Below, in pieces: positions 11,757-22,280 of a stretch of DNA of 64,000 nucleotides (the first letter of the stretch is position 1; every line of letters starts with the position of its first letter). Below the pieces are notes generated by a model. It did no database searches and was not told the DNA's origin. It worked only from the letters and a program-made list of their open reading frames with translations. The stretch is from Ambrosia x helenae (Eukaryota > Streptophyta > Magnoliopsida > Asterales > Asteraceae), in contig CM061233.1 in NCBI GenBank assembly GCA_030844895.1, positions 65,215,656-65,279,655 on the forward strand, written 5' to 3'. Made by a program: the position numbers and the translations under genes.

Positions 11757-12137
11757 ATGGAAAATAACATTGAGAATGCGATCAACAATATCCAAGTGAA
11801 GACAGTGATCATGATTGATTTTTAAACTGAGGTAAGGAATGATATCAAGGCATCTTGTTCTGTTATGTGTGTTCAAAAGGATGTACTCAGGCAGGCGAAA
11901 AAAAACTTTGATGTCCATGAAATGCTACTTGGTGAATCAAAATCAATCTTCAGGGATGAAGCTTTAGAGCTGATCAAACAACAAGAAGCTTTTGATGATT
12001 TAATATATCATAGCTTGAAGAACATCGAAGAAACCATCTGGTCGAACATGGCAGATAAAAGGAAGGGGAGGGATGAGATTTTAAACAAAAAAGAATGCAA
12101 CTTTTATGAAGGATGGGTGGATTTTATCACAGTGTAG
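11757..12137 (+). pseudogene. Small hypothetical coiled-coil protein, one in-frame stop
   Basis: An ATG at 11757 opens MENNIENAINN in the same frame as a downstream stretch ending at 12137, but a TAA at about 11836 interrupts it. Downstream of the stop the frame is open for about 90 codons (from the ATG at 11865), is Lys/Glu-rich and helix-prone, and contains EALELIKQQEAFDDLIYHSL. About 125 codons would be expected without the stop. No family recognised. It lies tail-to-tail with the transposase gene and head-to-head with the small gene at 10718-11029; a TATATAAAG at about 11,688 could be a TATA box. Confidence 0.42.
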
Positions 12138-12513
12138 TTTTTTGTTGTTGTTCTTAACTCTTGGCAGTGGGTTTTCTTTTGGTTTTAAAGTAGAATGTTT
12201 AGTATGTTTTTATGATGTTTTTAACTATGGTTGTTTAATGATGATGGTGGATAATGTATGTAAAAGCTTGGCAAGCTTTTGTTAAAATGTTTGGTATAAT
12301 GTATGAAATATATATGTTTGGTATCAGTAAAACGCATTAGATATGATCATAAAACGCATTTAGAAAATATATATTTAAATGTTCAAATATAGTAAAAAGC
12401 ATTCAAAGGAAATATAAAATGCATTTGGAAAGCAGTAGGTTCTATGCAAAGTAGGTACAGCATGCTAAAACGCATTCAGTATAAGTAAAACGCAAGCATG
12501 AAAATCATAAAAA

Positions 12514-15000
12514 TCACTCTTCATGTACTTCGTCTTCAACTTCCTGATGTTCATTCCCTTGGTCTTCTGCAATTTCATCTTCCTCATTTTCGTCTTGTAA
12601 CAATGTGTTTTTTACCTTGTGTTTCCGACGATCATGACCTATCTCTCCACAAATGTTACATGTTCTCTTCCTTTTACCCATACGACTTATAGCTTTTTCT
12701 TTGCTAGATTTGATTCGCTTGTGTGAACCCCGACCTTTATTTTTAATACCATTTGGCAAACGGACAATAGCTTCTGTCGGCTTGTCATAAACAAGCAAAC
12801 TAGAGTATCGATCGGACTTCTTTTGAGTTGGTCTACTAAACCGACGTTCGTCCACTTTGTTCATCATTTCTTTCATTTTTTCATTGACTAACTTTAATTC
12901 TTCCAAGTCTGTTATTAAACTATTTTCAAGGTATTCACCGGCAAAAGCAACTTCCCTAGCAATCTTTCTAGCTTCTTTGCTTTTGTCATCACTAAACTCA
13001 TGTAACTCAAATGAATGGTTTATCTCATTCGGGACCACATCTTTTGTCCACCACTTCAAAATGTATTTCTTAGGGAATCTATTAACTCTAAATACCCGAA
13101 GAACTAGAAATATATGCCTGCATAGTAAACCATATTGTTCAAACCTCTTGCACGTGCATAATGTAGTAACATCATCACCAGCCCTCTTAAAAAGAACCTA
13201 TAACAAAAATGTTAAAAATGTATTAAAACGCATTGATAATGTTGTAAAACGCATTTAATTAAAAAAATTCTATCAGCCTCTAAGTTAAAAAAGTTTAAGT
13301 CAATAAAACGCATTTATAGTATTTATAAAACGCACGTACCTCTAAAAAACCTTCACCATATGCTTTGGGGTCATCAACAAAGATTTTCAAATATTCACCA
13401 CACCTTTGTGTGTGCACACCTACCAACCCATCAAAGGTAGCATATAGATCTAGTGAAAATTTGAGATGTTTCCTTTTCCATTGGAAAAGTGGTCCAGAAA
13501 TCAGGAATGGTATTCCTTGAGTCATTGTCATTTTTCCTGTGATTAAACCTCTGAGCTTCCATTGAAGTTTCGAAATGGTTGAAAAATTCAACAAGTGTTA
13601 GCTGGGAATTCACCGCTTGACAAAAAAAAATGATTCTCACTCTCTGACCTAGATGTTGTCCGCATTAGACCAGACATGGGTTCATCGCGGTAAAATGCAG
13701 GAATCCACATTGATCTCAAGTTAAACATATCCGTCAACCAAGTATTTTCTGTAAGCTTGTAATCAGCGATGACAAGACTCTACTCCAAGTCAAATTTCTC
13801 TGGACCGATTGAGTCCGTCCAAACAATGTTACAAATTCGACGTTTGAACTCATCATCACTACATAATGTGCCACCAACCTTTAAAAAAAGTAATAAAATA
13901 TAAAGGTTTATGTAGGAAATTATAAAAACAAATGTAAAATAAATATAACAATAAAACAGAACAGTAAAACGCATGCATAATAAAGTAAAACGCATTTACT
14001 TTTTTTAGTTATTTAAAAATGTTAGTAAAAAGGTAAAACGCATTTACAAGTATAGTAAAACGCATTTTGAACTTTGCAATACTTACCTTATCAGACACCT
14101 TCATTATGTGCCACATGCACAATCTATGTCTGCTTGTTTCAAAGACCTTCTGAATTGCATTTTTCATCACCGGGTCTTGATCAGTGACTACAACTTTTGG
14201 TTTTTTCCCAAAAGATTTTACAAAAACCTCCAATAACCAGGTGTAGGATTTTGTTGTCTCTGACGACAACAATCCCGCACCGAGTGTTACATGTCTGCAA
14301 TGATTATCAATCCCTGTAAAAGGAACAAAAACCATTTTGTACCTGTAAAAAAAGCAAAAAAATATGAGTTTAGCATGTTAAAAAAAGGATTAGAGAAAGA
14401 TAATAAGAATACTTAAAAAAAAGCACATACTTGTTTGTGTTAAAAGTTGCATCGAAAGATATAACATTGCCTAACTCCATGTAGTTCTTTTTACACAAAG
14501 CATCAGCCCAAAACAATCCACTTAGGGCATTCTTGTCATCAACCGAGTACTCGAATGAATAATCAGGAAGATACTTTTTCTTGTCCCTCAACCTCGAAAC
14601 TATCATGTCGGCATCGTGCTCACCAATAAAAGAGTTCATCCAACCCTTAAAGTTCTTACAATCAACTGCGGTTGCGCCAACATTTTCAAAACCACCATAT
14701 TTTGTCCTCGTCACATTAAAAGCTTTAACAGGACCAATGTTTAAAGAAGACAGGTCACATATCATTTCTTCCTGAATATGGGTAAGCTTTCTATTGGCCG
14801 CTAACAAGTGAATGTCCTCAGACGAAACCAACGGATGATTATGTCCTTCTACAAATTCACATACCTTAAACTCTTTTCCATTATCTGATCCAAATCTAAT
14901 AAAAGCCTTACATCCTGTACGGATTGAAGGTCTTTTCCTTTGTTTAACTTTTTTATTATCATTCACCGAACTTAATTTTTGTGGCTTCTCACCCTCTTTT
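12514..15000 (-). pseudogene. FAR1/FHY3-like MULE transposase gene, decayed
   Basis: Exons on the minus strand, by splice borders: about 15000-14431, 14342-14087, 13878-13340, 13197-12514. The first holds the second half of a FAR1 DNA-binding domain (ending EFVEGHNHPLV) and the start of the MULE transposase core (ISFDATF, first catalytic Asp). The second continues it (VTDQDPVMKNAI, second Asp). The last holds a SWIM zinc finger (CTC...CRHIF) and a partial CCHC-like knuckle (CNICGEIGHD) lacking its final Cys. Family: Mutator-like transposases and their domesticated FHY3/FAR1 relatives, nuclear DNA-binding proteins. Breaks: TAG at 13780-13782, a frameshift near a nine-A/T run at about 13,625, and another frame change near 13,450. 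The exon with the first half of the FAR1 domain was not found; Helitron sequence lies where it should be. Confidence 0.85.
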
Positions 15001-15880
15001 TAACAAACGACATATATACATCTTATTTATTCTAAAAATAATACATAAAAATTTGACTAACATATTTAAACTCAAATAAAAGAAATAGGCATCGTCCCAT
15101 TTGTGACTGACTAGGTCATTAGGAAAACCAAAATAATTGTCAAACAAGAATACATGATGACTTTTAGTTTAAAAATGTATAACAATTAAATAACTTATTA
15201 ACTTATACTAAAAATAATACATAAAAATTTGACTAACATATTCAAGCTCAAATAAAAGAGATAGGCATCGTCCTATTCGTGACTGACTCGGTCATTAGCA
15301 AAACCAAAATAATTGTCAAACAAGAATACATGATCACTTTTGGTTTAAAAGTTATTGTATATGTAATAAGAGTTTACCGTTAAAAATTACAATCAAACAA
15401 ATGTTGTGTTAATCAAGAGCAACCTCATGGTTTCTTTGATCAAATGTCATGGTTTCTTTGATCCACCCATACAACACAAACTTCTCCTTCAAACCTACGG
15501 GTGTCTCATTAGATGAAACAATCGCCAACATGAGAAATGACATATATACGTTTGGAGCATATTCAAGAATATACCACAAAATCGGCCAATTAGTACTACG
15601 GGATGGCAAACCCATCCCACATGTCATTCTTTATTTTTTATGGCTTCATTTAGAGTATTTAGCTATATTTTTTTCCAGAGACTGAAATCTTATCTTTTGA
15701 TTCAAGTTTTCAGTATTCTCCCGCATCAATTTTTATTTTTTATTCGTGCTTTCAATATAAAAAGACTTCCACCAAAATAATTGTCACACAAGAATAATGA
15801 TGACTTTTAGTTTAAAATTATTATAAATGTAATAAAAGTTTACGGGTGAAGCCCCGCCGCAACGCGCGGGTTCCTGCTAG
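15001..15880 (+). mobile_element. Helitron 3' portion with internal tandem duplication
   Basis: The 3' terminus is clear: palindromic GCCCCGCCGCAACGCGCGGG, then TTCCTG and CTAG at 15877-15880, followed by T. The 5' end was not found. Inside, about 155 bp starting near 15,035 ('aaaataatacataaaaattt') is repeated near 15,210 with about 90% identity by eye. A minus-strand frame at 15409-15627 shows no recognisable domain. Insertion here probably separated the transposase gene from its first exon. Confidence 0.7.
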
Positions 15881-16124
15881 TTAACATAAATATACCTTGT
15901 AAAGAAGAATAAACAGTTAAATATTACATGGAAGTAAACACAAAGTAAATTAAACGGTTAAAATGGTTAAAAATTTGATGTGTAATGATCATACGTTTTT
16001 CATGTGAATAAAGAAGAAGATGAATTTGTGAGGTATATGTTTACACTTGTGTTATAAATCAAACTATGGTTATTTATAAATAAAAATGTTAAGTACATAA
16101 ATTAGGAAAATTGAATTTTTTAAA

Positions 16125-16325
16125 TATTCCGGGTGAAGATCGAATACGGGTGGCACCGGTTCGAATCTGACGGGCGGCGAGATTTTACCGAGTTCTATAA
16201 CATTGTCGTGCCTTCGGGCGGGTGGGGCTTGGGTTTCCGCGCATTGGGAGAAGGCGGGGGCTGCTGGAGGTCGAGTAGTCGATTCTTGGGCACATCGCCC
16301 CGCAAGGGTGGTTGCCACACATGTG
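16125..16325 (+). mobile_element. Diverged SINE copy, same family as 2846-3041
   Basis: The plus strand reads GGTTCGAATCT (B-box-like), then GATTTTACCGA, CATTGTCGTGC, TTCGGGCGGGTGG and GGGTTTCC in the same order as the minus-strand SINE near 2,900. The head and tail are not clear. Identity is partial, so this is an older or different subfamily copy, lying just upstream of a gypsy polypurine tract. Confidence 0.6.
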
Positions 16326-16423
16326 ACACTCGGTAAATTTTCTTTTCGTTTCCTTCTTTTCGTCTCTTTCATTTTGGGCTTCGTGCAATTTTCGGGACGA
16401 AAATTCTTTCAACGTGGGGATGA
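16326..16423 (+). mobile_element. Ty3/gypsy internal-region remnant with polypurine tract
   Basis: The stretch 'gggacgaaaattc' followed by AACGTGGGGATGA directly precedes an LTR start (TGTGACACCC at 16424). It corresponds in order and sequence type to the segment before the left LTR of the large element on the other strand ('cggacgaaattcc...aacagggggagaa'). This is the pol 3' end plus polypurine tract of a Tekay-like element; the rest of the internal region is missing. Confidence 0.7.
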
Positions 16424-18620
16424 TGTGACACCCGGCATGTTCGGCTTAAACATTTTGGTAAAACATAAGTCTACCTTAGCGAGAAACATTTATAAACAGA
16501 CTTAACTAGGTTAGTTGGGTCGGGTTATGATAGGATTGTCCAGGGTACAACGATCTGGATGATCATTGGGAGTCATTTTGGGAATACACTAGTACCGGGT
16601 CCCGTTGTTGGTGAAATTACATGAACTGAATCAAGTAGGACAGGTAGATTATTAACACACGTGTAACATAACATGAGAATATGTGCTACAAGGTGTGAAC
16701 ATGATTATACGTGCCTATATGTGCTTAACATGTGTTAGAATTGCATGATCATACGTTAGAAGGTGTTTAAATACGTTAAAACGACAAAACTGGAAAAACT
16801 GGAAAACACAAGTCCTGGTTCGACCCATGGCATGGGGGCGAACCTGGACATGAGCCTTGGTTCAACCCTTGGATAAGGGGCGAACCTAGAACAACCCACA
16901 AAACACATTTATTCGACCTTGTAAAGGGGCGAAGGTGGCACCTTCGACCCCATACAAGGGGCGAATGTGGAGTTTATATAAATACCACACTTTGTCATTT
17001 TTCACCATTTCACAAACCCTAGCGGTCTCTAAACACTCTCAAACGATTTTAATCACTAAGGAAGGAGTTTTTGCTCTTGTTTTTCATAATCTAACCTACA
17101 AACAACATCTAATCAAGAATCCAAGGTGTGTTCTTAATCCTTAACCCTTTTTAAAGCATTTTGATTCGTTTTCATCTAACCCTAAATGTCCAGATTTGTT
17201 CTAACGATGTTTTTATGATTAAAAACCTTTTAAACATCTTTCTAAACCTTATCATTAAACATAGGTTTTCATATCAATAAACATATGTTAATCATGTGTT
17301 ATGTGATATTATGTGTTGTTTAATGATTTGCTGCTGTACTAATGCTAGAAACATGATCTAGGGCTGCTATTGATGTTAGTTTAGGATTGTTTATGGTTAC
17401 AATTAGATGGTTGATGATATCATGTCTAATTTGGGGATTTTAATAAATCTAGGGCTTGTTGCATGCTAGTATTATCAATAGAACTATTGGGGTTTTCATA
17501 TAAACGATGAACTGAGCATTCTAAGATTATTATGGATTGATTTCAGAAAGTTTCCAAATTGGGTAAAGATTTCATGCATGATGTGACACTTCCATAATTT
17601 TTGCCATTTTGGGAAAGGGCTAAAACAAACAGGTTTTGGGGAAAATTGGTGGGGTTTTGTGGGGATATGTTATTCACACTTAACTGCTGTGATTGATGAT
17701 GTTTCGTGATGTTTTCGGATGTTTTTGAAGCATTTTGGGGAAAAGCATTCTGCCAGGGTTGAACCTGGGCAACTTCGACCAGTCGTGGGGTCGAAGGTGG
17801 AATCCCAAGGTCGAACCTGGACAATGTTGGTCGAATCTGTTTCAATGGGTCGAACGTGGCTTTAAATGGGTCGAACGTATCTCAAAAGGGTCGAATGTGG
17901 TAAAAAGGGGCGAAGGTGGAACTGAAACTCCTGGTTCGACCCTATGGAATCAAAAATGAGATTTTTGATGCAAACTAAGTGTTTTATGCTTGAACCTTGT
18001 GTGTAATCTATGTATACTTGATTAGTTAGGGTAATGAGTCACCAACGGGATGTCGGGTCGGTCTAGTGTGTCGGTTGAACATTTAAAACACGTTTTAAAA
18101 CATACTTGGTCACGATCTGGACAATTGGGGACTAGATAACCTTATGGTTATTAGTCGGAATACTTATGTGAACATTTTGATAGATCTCCGGTAGTGGGAT
18201 TATCAAGGTCTTGGATTTCTTATATTACTGGGGAACACAACCTAAGGTGAGTTCACGGCCCCACTTTTACTGCTTTAACTTTTGGGGGAGAAAACATGCG
18301 CTAAACTTATTGTGGTAACATATGTCATACTATGGTTTTAAACTTTGCGTTGCTATACGATCTTTGAAAGTCCCAGGGAAAACCATGAATGTGAGGGGAT
18401 GCACAACGAGGGAAATGTGGATAGATCTATTGGGTTTGACAGACCCCACTCGACGGCTTGGAGGGCCGGGCGGGTGGGTGCATATTGTCTCGAACTGGTA
18501 ACATTGGTAACATTGCTAAACACACGCGGGCCGAACATTGGTAACAGTCTAGTCATGGTTTTCCAATCGTAGTAGTAACAAAACATACGCCTAGCTAGCA
18601 TACTTGGTAACATTGACAAG
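16424..18620 (+). mobile_element. Truncated Tekay-like gypsy LTR
   Basis: The LTR starts TGTGACACCC next to a polypurine tract. It contains a TATA box (TATATAAATA, 16975-16984) and, near 18,250, a 'gtgagttcacggccccac...gggggagaaaacatg' block also seen in the other long LTRs here. A 'gatagatctattgggtt' block near 18,420 is also shared with the 32-44 kb LTRs. No CA terminus like those LTRs was found before the sequence changes character near 18,620, so the 3' end is lost. GGGGCGAAnnTGG-type repeats flank the promoter (16,810-16,970 and 17,750-17,945). Confidence 0.75.
16975..16984 (+). promoter_or_regulatory. LTR TATA box
   Basis: TATATAAATA is a near-consensus plant TATA element. It lies in the expected U3 part of the LTR, just after the upstream GGGGCGAA repeats. 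Confidence 0.6.
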
Positions 18621-18646
18621 AGTTAGTTGCGGCAAAATACGGTGAA

Positions 18647-18868
18647 ATGAGATATGTTGCCAGATGGTCTGAGTTAGTTTTGGTAGAAACCTACAAACTC
18701 CTGGAGATAAACAAACAAACAAAAGGATCCAACTCTGCCAAAAAAAAAATTTATCTTGATGAGGACCAAGCTACTGAGATAAGGATTCAACACAAACGTA
18801 GGTCCTCAGCAACCAATCTTACAAGACAGACCATCAAAGAGATCAAAAAAGTGAAGACTGAAGTTTAA
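18647..18868 (+). CDS. Unrecognised Lys-rich reading frame, possibly an exon
   Basis: The frame gives 73 residues, basic in its second half (QHKRRSS, IKEIKKVKTE), ending at 18868. No family is recognised. A run of As at 18,740 encodes AKKK. It lies between the broken LTR and the 3' side of the RPA-like gene, which runs on the other strand. It may be the last exon of a gene cut off by the LTR insertion, or a chance frame. Confidence 0.2.
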   Translation: MRYVARWSELVLVETYKLLEINKQTKGSNSAKKKIYLDEDQATEIRIQHKRRSSATNLTRQTIKEIKKVKTEV

Positions 18869-19362
18869 TTAACAGTTGAGAGTTGAGAATAAATATCTGT
18901 CAGGGATTAAACAATTTATTTCATAAAAATTCTGTTTGTTTGTAGTAGAATGTTTTTTTATAAGGACAGACATTATATTTTCCTGATAATATATCAAAGT
19001 TAGAAACTTTGATTAAAACATTTTCATATTAAATGAAACGGGAGAGCTTTGAATAGCAAATTATTATGATACAAACATTCACTTTCAACCTTTTGAATAA
19101 AACCATGTTTTGCTAAGAGTTGTTTCTCGAGAGTACTTTGGAAATTTAAAATACTTTTAATGTACTTGATATGAGATCAATATTAAAAACATCTGAACCC
19201 TATTTAAATGGCCAATATTTACTTCAATAAACAAAGTTTACAAACAAAACACTGAAGGGTTTAAACAAAAACTATTGCACCTCCTCCTTAATTGACCTCA
19301 AAAAGAATGACCCAAAAATTTTTAAAAACATTGCTCTTTTCTGTAAAAAAAAATGTTCTAAA
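18869..19362. other. Non-coding spacer
   Basis: AT-rich sequence with no recognised gene. A short segment, 'cacctcctccttaattg', appears at about 19,280 and again, as 'tacctcctccttaattg', at about 19,368. This suggests a small duplication around the 3' end of the RPA-like gene. Confidence 0.45.
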
Positions 19363-20600
19363 TATTGTACCTCCTCCTTAATTGGTTAACTTCATCAATT
19401 TCTACGTTCAGAAACAGTCGACTTCCATACTTGTCGCTTTGTACGGAAATTTGTTCTATATATAACAATGTACATATACTTAGTGACTTTATTTCATGTT
19501 AACAATTATTTTAAAAAACAAAAAAGTAAGACAAACTTACCTTTCCAGTCCTTAACTTTACCATGTTGTATAACAACCATCACATGCTCATTAGTAGTAA
19601 TATTAGCAATGAGATTGTTAAACAGTACTACATAATCATTCCACATTGTACATCTTAAAATCGTACCTCTACATACAAACAATAATTTTAAGATTGTAAA
19701 TACATATAAAAAAACAAGGACTCAACATTTCAAATACCACATTTATTACTTCACAAAATAACATACAAGTTGTCTACTTTAAGAGAATATTCTTCATTAC
19801 ATTTACTACAAAACTTCATTAATTCTTAACATTTATTACATAAATGATTATATGTATTATGTTTCGCAAACATAAGAACAAACAAAGTTTATAAAAATAA
19901 AACTCAATGCTTACTCCAAATCTTGAAGATCAAAGTTCATCCGTTTGGTTATTTTTGGACCTTTACCAAACTCATTCAAATCGCCATACCAAATAAGACT
20001 ACCAGCAACATCTGTAGCAAAAGTATAAAATACAAGTATATAAAAAATCTATACAAATTAACTCATCCAAAACCTGAGTAACATAAAATATGGGAATAGA
20101 CCAACCAACAGTCAATAGCGTATTTACTTCTCCACTCAGAATATCTTTAAATGGAATGAACCTGAACGCATACTCAACACCTTCCCATCTGCTGTTATGT
20201 TTCACAGTAGTACAACGATAAAAAACGATTTTAAAAGAATGAGCAACAACAGTATATGGGTCCTTGTTTTCACTAACACCGAATTTGGAGAGAACAACAA
20301 TATCATCCTCATGAACTTTAGTGTCAAAATGTTGCAACATGAACTTAAGACAACAATAACAAAGTTTTCAAAATGCAGATATCAGTATATAACATGAACT
20401 TAAGACACAAACATTAACCTAAAACAATATAAAAAACATAAAAAAAATCATTTCCATGACCATACCTTCTCATCGATCAATATGAGTTCCATCTTATAAT
20501 TTTGTTTCCATTTTCGTATAACACGTCCCTTCATACTCCACATATCATTCCCTGTATTCAGATCAGAAATAAAACTGAGACTATTGTTCATAGCTTCCAT
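19363..20600 (-). CDS. RPA70-like single-strand DNA-binding protein, OB-fold repeats (Helitron-type)
   Basis: The ATG at 20598-20600 opens an exon with ISDLNTGNDMWSMKGRVIRKW, then KMELILIDEK up to a donor at 20465. Later exons are inferred at about 20,350-20,137 (FRFIPFKDILSG), 20,012-19,918 (GSLIWYGDLNEF), 19,667-19,541 (CTMWNDYVVLFNN) and 19,455-19,363 (SRLFLNVEID). This order matches the tandem OB folds of replication protein A large subunit, especially the short RPA-like proteins in plant Helitrons, thought to bind single strands during rolling-circle transposition. The zinc-finger C-terminus of cellular RPA70 is absent. A Helitron 5' end at 28,638 on the same strand fits. No clear nonsense change was seen, but exon borders are by eye. 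It may be intact or a recent relic. Confidence 0.68.
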
Positions 20601-20940
20601 TAATAGAGATTCGATATATTGATTTATTTATACAAAGATGAGACAAGTCCACAAAGGTTAGAAGACACTTTGAAGAAATTTAGAAGGTTGGTATTTTTTT
20701 GTGCTAATAGGATATATTTATAAAGGAAACTTATTGCTATGTTTACCATTGCAACATAAGTAAGAACTACACTGACAACCTTAATTTAAAAATTCCCGCT
20801 TAAAAGTTGAAAATTTAACATATATACTTTTAAAATTTTTTTATTATTATTATTTATTATATATGTGCACAAAATTAGACTACCGATAAAGTCTATAGTT
20901 ATATACTGTATTGTATTTAAGCTGATACAGTATCTGATGG
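20601..20940 (-). other. Upstream region of the RPA-like gene
   Basis: AT-rich leader and promoter-type sequence. A TATATTTATAAAGG element at about 20,711-20,724 could serve as a TATA box in either direction. Nothing else was recognised. Confidence 0.35.
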
Positions 20941-21656
20941 TACGAACAATTGGGCCTTACATTTATTATTTATTTATTTCTATAATACGAAGATCTGTTT
21001 TACAACAACTGTTTAGTTGTCAACAGATCTTCTCAAAATAGTTGCCAAAAGAAAAATTGCAATTTTTCAACAGATATCAATATGTGGTCTAACAACTCTT
21101 ATTATTTGCAATTTGCAAGTCGACCCTGTTAATGTTAAAATTCTTAAACATGCTTCCCTAAGTTGGCATTTTTCAACAAATGTTGTTAAAACAGAGCTGT
21201 CATCAAATAAAATTTTGCACTCAACACGGTTAATGTTCAGAATCGTAAATACACTTCCTATAATAATTTAAAAAGTTCCCTCTTGAATATTCAAAACTTG
21301 GGCTTAAATGTATTATTTATTATTATAATTGGAAGATCTGTTTTACAACAACTGTTAACTTGTCAACAGATGTTGTTAAAACAGCTGTCAGTAAATAGAA
21401 TTTAACTTACAGCTTGCAATGTTATATCTTATATAAAACAATTAATTAATTAATTGATAATAATGCTACAAACACTATTCATGAGAATTTTAAACAAACA
21501 TATAGGTAAAAAGAGTAAAAACATTTCGTCTCAAAAAACTTATTATTTGGCACACAACACTGTTAATGTTCAGAATAGTAATAACAATAAAAATAGAGAG
21601 TGTGTGATTTGCTCTGAAAACTATAATTATTTGCCAACAAATGTTGTTAAAACAGC

Positions 21657-22280
21657 TGTAACATCCGGCCCCTCTCACCACCAATATTGTCCGCTTTGCC
21701 CACCCAGAGCTCACGGATTTGTTTCTGGGTTCCCCGGTGGAAACCTCGCAGGAATTCACCCATCCTGAAACTGCTCCCACCTGAGCAAGCTTAACTGTGG
21801 AGTTCTCCTCTCATCCACTAACATTAAGCCCCAAAACGCGTTAGTGATTTAAGAGGCATTGGATTACATATGAACCAAGGATCCCTCCTGGCCACGGCCG
21901 ATGTGGGATTTTTCTGGGGTGTCACATTCACCCCCTGTTAGAGTCTCATCGTCCCTGATGAGGTATGCACCCACCATCCCGAACGGCACAGGAGTGGCTC
22001 TGATACCATCTGTAACATCCGGCCCCTCTCACCACCAATATTGTCTGCTTTGCCCACCCAGAGCTCACGAATTTGTTTCTGGGTGCCCCGGTGGAAACTT
22101 CCCAGGAGTTCACCCATCCTGAAACTGCTCTCACCTGAGCACGCTTAACTGTGGAGTTCTCCTCTCATCCACTATCATTAAGCCCCAAAACGCGTTGGTG
22201 ATTTAAGAGGCATTTGATTACATATGAACCAAGGATCTCTCCTGGCCACGACCGATGTGGGATTTTCCTGGGGTGTCACA
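21657..22280 (-). mobile_element. TRIM (terminal-repeat retrotransposon in miniature)
   Basis: Two 270-bp LTRs (21657-21926 and 22011-22280) flank only 84 bp. The whole is bounded by a perfect 5-bp TSD, ACAGC (21652-21656 and 22281-22285). On the minus strand the LTRs begin TGTGACACCCC and end GATGTTACA. A primer site matching initiator-Met tRNA (TGGTATCAGAGC) follows the 5' LTR, and a purine tract (AACAGGGGGTGAA) precedes the 3' LTR. There is no coding capacity. It sits inside one satellite unit, so it arrived after the array formed. The LTRs differ at a modest number of sites by eye, so the insertion is not the youngest here. Confidence 0.95.
21997..22008 (-). promoter_or_regulatory. TRIM primer-binding site (tRNA-iMet)
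   Basis: TGGTATCAGAGC on the minus strand lies two bases inside the 5' LTR edge. This 12-mer complements the 3' end of plant initiator methionine tRNA, the usual primer of plant LTR elements. Confidence 0.9.

Larger units (their letters stand above)
5718..14066. repeat. Dispersed TAAAACGCATTT motif array, phased about 21-22 bp
   Basis: Roughly 40 copies of a core AAAACGC (extended TAAAACGCATTTA, or reverse GGCGTTTTA/TGCGTTTTA) lie in introns and spacers of this block and are almost absent from its exons. They come in pairs to quadruples. AAAACGC-like starts are 8571, 8592, 8613, 8635; 9477, 9499, 9522, 9542; 10456, 10478; 10534, 10555; 11174, 11196; 12329, 12351; 12394, 12416; 12467, 12487; 13225, 13246; 13305, 13327; 13966, 13987; 14035, 14057. 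Start-to-start distances are 20-23 bp. Left of about 6,560 most copies are inverted; right of about 6,600 they read as AAAACGC. The role is unknown. Confidence 0.85.

Noticed and set aside
12857..13258. 133-codon plus-strand open frame
   Set aside because: It overlaps the SWIM-domain exon of the transposase gene on the other strand and part of an intron. It shows no domain.
5718..15000. Exact TIRs and TSD for the MULE-like block
   Set aside because: I compared 5,550-5,990 with 14,990-15,900 and found no convincing long inverted repeat. A Helitron occupies the right side, so the true end may be lost.
15409..15627. Possible missing 5' exon of the FAR1-like transposase
   Set aside because: The frame contains no FAR1 N-terminal features and lies within Helitron sequence with a tandem duplication.
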